Shown here in pieces: positions 19,813 to 22,476 of a stretch of 22,476 bases of DNA. A model generated the notes under the pieces. That model was not told the DNA's origin, ran no database searches, and saw only the letters and a list, made by a program, of their open reading frames with translations. The first letter of the stretch is position 1. Every line of letters begins with the position of its first letter. Source of the DNA: Elysia marginata (taxonomy: Eukaryota; Mollusca; Gastropoda; Plakobranchidae). The position numbers were made by a program, and so were the translations under genes. The DNA lies in assembly GCA_019649035.1 (NCBI GenBank), contig BMAT01005601.1, positions 331,100 through 353,575 on the forward strand, read 5' to 3'.

Positions 19813-20236
19813 CTTTTCGGCTAGTTTTTTTCTGTCATCTTTACTCTTTTTCTTTCGGGTATCCATATAAACAGGATTTTGTACTTAACCTCACCCCTCT
19901 CTCCTTTCTTTCTCTGTTTCTCTCTTTGTCTTTCTCTCTCTCTTCCCTCTTTTCCCTGGTTATTTTTTGTCTGTATCTTTCTCTCTTCCTCTTCCTCTCT
20001 CTCCTTCTTTCTCTCACTCTCTCTCATTTCCTCCCTTCCTCTCTCATGTCGCTCTTTCTTCTGTCTTTTTTACTCTGGTTCTTACAGGTTTCCATAGGGA
20101 CAAACTTGTGTACTTAACCTCATCCCCCCCCCCCCAATTCGCTCTCATATTCTCTCTTTGTTGATCTCTCCTCCCTCTTTGCCTCTGGTTCTTTCAATAT
20201 CTGTCTGTCTCTCTCGATCTCTCACTCTCTCTGACC
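19813..20236 (+). repeat. Degenerate tandem array A: two units of about 230 bases
   Basis: Each unit has a T-rich lead (TTCTGT...TTTACTCT), a core of the type CGGGTGTCCATAGAAACAGG followed by TTTTGTACTTAACCTCACCCC, and a CT-rich filler. Cores start at 19856 and 20086, 230 bases apart. The same core recurs at 21447, 21670 and about 21862. The array is broken by SINE copy 4. The Ser/Leu/Phe-rich frames over it are not genes. Confidence 0.7.
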
Positions 20237-20237
20237 G

Positions 20238-20528
20238 CCTCTGTGGCCTAGCGGTAAAACACTCGCTCAGAGATCAGGAGGTACGTGGTTCTGTCCCCGG
20301 CCGAGTCAAACCAAGGATTTTAAAATTGGTATAAGAAACTGATCCGCCTAGTGTCTAGCATTATGGATTTAGTGTTAAGTCTGGTCGGCCCGGTGTCAGG
20401 ATATTGGTGTATGCTAGCGCTCTTTACGTCACAGTGTGGCAGCAAGCTTTCAATTGTCATAAGCGCCGTCTCGTATATAACCTTGTAGTTGAAAAGAAAC
20501 GTTAAAATTCAAACAACCTAAACCTAAA
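20238..20528 (+). mobile_element. tRNA-derived SINE, copy 4 (full length)
   Basis: The head has CTAGCGGTAAAACAC and a B box with one change (GGTTCTGTCCC). The body matches the other copies except for a deletion of about 14 bases near 20405, and the tail ends AACAACCTAAACCTAAA. TCTGACCG (20230-20237) and TCTGACTG (20529-20536) are a probable 8-base target-site duplication with one mismatch. It faces copy 3 head to head, 437 bases away, and lies inside the pyrimidine-rich array. Confidence 0.88.
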
Positions 20529-20536
20529 TCTGACTG

Positions 20537-20808
20537 TCTTCTTCCTCTCATTCTTGTATTCTGAGAGTCCAACTTCGGAGCAGACCCTCCTCTCTCACTC
20601 GCTAACTTTAACTCTAACTATATAGGTCCTTTCCTTCTTTCTTTCGTCTATATAAACATTACATTTTGTCTCTGACCCCTCCGACCTTCGCTCCAGTCTC
20701 CCTCCGTTTCTTTTCTTTTCAGTGTTTATTTAGCCATGCTCTTATTCTCTCCATTTGATCACTGTTCATTATTTTAGTTATAATAACCCCACCACAATTC
20801 CACGCATC
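20537..20808 (+). repeat. CT-rich sequence, probably a decayed unit of the array
   Basis: A faint version of the unit core may be present near 20635-20690 (CTTTCGTCTATATAAACAT, TTTTGTC and GACCCCTCC). The rest is CT-rich and not informative. Confidence 0.35.
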
Positions 20809-21181
20809 TGGCTTCAATAAATAAAAAAAAGGATGTCTCAAATTCATACGTCTTTCTTAAAAACGCATGTTTGCTTTGAAATTTTTTTCTCAATTAGTTT
20901 GCTTCATCTTAAAAGGGGTAAAAAAAAAGTTTCTACAGTGTTAAGTTCAAAATAAAAAAAAATTTAAATTTAACTTAGTGTCAAAAGTTAGGAAGATATA
21001 GGATGAAGCTGCATTTTGAAAAAAAGCATGCAAGCTCTCTCTATTAAGGGTCAAACACGTTCTTCAGGTTTCAGAATTGTCTCCCATTTATTATGCGTAA
21101 AGAAACTTTTCCGTTATAAAACTGTCACGGTTCATTTCAATTTGTTGTATTAATAGTCGTCCCTGTGACTCATGCATAAGC
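20809..21181 (+). repeat. Direct repeat, copy 1 (about 350-370 bases)
   Basis: From TCTGGCT/GATGTCT to CATGCATAAG this segment matches 21955-22316 in the same orientation. Shared landmarks, in order, are TTGCTTTGAAATTTTTT, CTCAATTAGTTTGCTTCATC, ACAGTGTTAAGTTC, GGAAGATATAGG, AAGGGTCAAACA, CAGGTTTCAGAATTGTCTC, TTATTATGCGTAAAGAAAC and CAATTTGTTGTATT. There are many substitutions and small indels, and no open frame of note is shared. Confidence 0.88.
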
Positions 21182-21360
21182 AAAGGTATTAGTACACATA
21201 AAAAAGAAAATAACTGAATCATAATTAACTCAAACCGAAAAAAAAAGATTTAGTTGGCTTAGAAAAGAACAAAACGAAAATCAATGTAGCCTTTGGATTT
21301 TAGTAAAACGGAGCATAAAATTTTTCTCACTCACTCTACCTCTTCCCCTGTGTCTGAATG

Positions 21361-21361
21361 T

Positions 21362-21411
<50 letters not shown>
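21361..21411 (+). repeat. (TC)n microsatellite
   Basis: About 25 TC dinucleotides, pure, lie at the left edge of array B. Confidence 0.96.
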
Positions 21412-21414
<3 letters not shown>

Positions 21415-21954
21415 CTTTCTCATGTCGTTGTCACTTTAGTTTTTTAAGGTGTCCAAAGGGACAGACTTTTGTACTTAACGTCCACCCTCACCCCGCTCTC
21501 TTCTCTCACATATTCTCTCTTTCTCTATCTCTCCTCCTTCTTAGTGTCTCTGGTTCTATGTCTATCTCACCTTGTCTCTATCTCTTTTTCCCTCTGTCCG
21601 TCTTAATCCTCTCTTTTCCTGTGGTCTTTCTCACGACAGTGTTTTTTGTCTTTTTTAATCTAGCTCTTTCGGGTGTCCATAGAAACAGGTTTTTGTATTT
21701 AAATTTAACGTCCTTCCTCACCCCCTTCTTTTCTCTCTATCTCTCTCTATCCACCTTCTTTGTCTTCGCCTATCTGTCTCTGTCTCTCTGTCACTATCTC
21801 TCTTTATCTCTCCCGTCGCTCTTACGCTAGTTTTCTATCTTCTTTACTGTTTTAATTTCTTGCGGCTTACCTTATGGACATATTTCTGTACTTAACCTCC
21901 TCCCACTCCCCTTTTCTCTCTCTCGTTGTGTGTCTCTAACTCAATCTCTTGCTC
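21412..21954 (+). repeat. Degenerate tandem array B: three units of about 190-225 bases
   Basis: The cores are AGGTGTCCAAAGGGACAG at 21447, CGGGTGTCCATAGAAACAGG at 21670 and a weaker one at about 21862 (TTATGGACATATTTCTGTAC). Each is followed by a TACTTAAC- or TTTAAC-type word and CT-rich filler. The lead (CTCATGTCG or CCCGTCGCTCTT) is also shared with array A. Spacing is about 223 and 192 bases. Confidence 0.68.
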
Positions 21955-22316
21955 TCTGGCTCGAAGATGTCTAAAAGTCATAGGTATGTCTAGAAAATGC
22001 ATGATTGCTTTGAAATTTTTTCTCAATTAGTTTGCTTCATCTCAAAAGGGTCGAAAAATAAATTGAGTGTCAACAGTGTTAAGTTCGAAATAAAAAAAAA
22101 TTCTTAAATTTGATTTAGTCAGAAAATTTAGGAAGATATAGGCTGAAATAGCATTTAAAAATTCATGCGAGTTTTCTCTTTTAAGGGTCAAACATGTTTT
22201 TCAGGTTTCAGAATTGTCTCACATTTATTATGCGTAAAGAAACTTTTCCTTTATAAAACTAACACTGTTAATTTCAATTTGTTGTATTGATAGTCCTTCC
22301 TATGCCTCATGAGTAA
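21955..22316 (+). repeat. Direct repeat, copy 2 (about 350 bases)
   Basis: This is the second copy of the segment at 20809-21181, displaced by about 1134 bases and ending at CATGAGTAA. It too follows a stretch of the pyrimidine-rich array directly, so array plus direct repeat seems to form a larger duplicated unit. Confidence 0.88.
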
Positions 22317-22476
22317 AAAAAAATAAACTAACTTTAGACACCGGTAAGTTTATAAGATTGTAAAGTTCTATCAAGTGTGAGTTGAGGACAGTCTACACTA
22401 TGTTTTAGTTATCTCAAAAGGCATTCAAAATGGAAACCTTTGACTAAAATGCAGTACATTTTTAAAACTCGTACAT

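Overview
This window looks like gene-poor, repeat-rich chromosomal DNA from an animal, most likely a gastropod mollusc. The evidence is four copies of one tRNA-derived SINE, two non-LTR retrotransposon (LINE) fragments, metazoan-type splice signals, scattered TAGGCCTA- and CTAGATCTAG-type palindromes, very long triplet and GATA/TCTA microsatellites, and an AT-rich background. The gastropod assignment is an impression from these repeats and was not tested. No bacterial operons, rRNA genes, CRISPR arrays or functional-looking tRNA genes are seen.

One protein-coding exon is well supported. It lies on the minus strand at about 15685-17234 and encodes 509 residues of a Ser/Thr/Pro-rich, internally repetitive and probably disordered protein of unknown function. 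It ends at a strong GTGAGT splice donor, and the low-complexity S/T/P composition stops exactly there. A consensus splice acceptor lies 23 bases upstream of the first ATG and a TATAAATAG box about 190 bases upstream. It is therefore either the first coding exon of a TATA promoter gene or an internal exon. The rest of the gene was not found.

Layout: 1-7380 is AT-rich sequence without a recognisable gene, bounded by a (CTA)n tract and containing a GA-rich tract. 7380-9040 holds SINE copy 1, a short 5'-truncated LINE with perfect 11-base target-site duplications, an ATT-rich tract and SINE copy 2. 10139-10534 is a small non-autonomous DNA transposon (MITE-like) with good terminal inverted repeats, followed at 10738-10823 by a compact 86-base hairpin. 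11041-14590 is dominated by microsatellites (CT, AAT, GAA, TCTA and GATA), a second LINE fragment and a 28-base assembly gap. 15261-15521 may be the degenerate C-terminal zinc-binding end of a piggyBac-type transposase. 15685-17234 is the exon. 17982-18434 is a very large (CTA)n array. 19500-22316 is a complex block: a head-to-head SINE pair, at least five copies of a degenerate pyrimidine-rich unit of about 200-230 bases, and a direct repeat of about 350 bases whose two copies are 1.13 kb apart.

Apart from the transposon domains nothing here suggests genes acting together. The most useful second looks are the unidentified gene, the MITE, the hairpin and the undescribed higher-order repeat at the right end.
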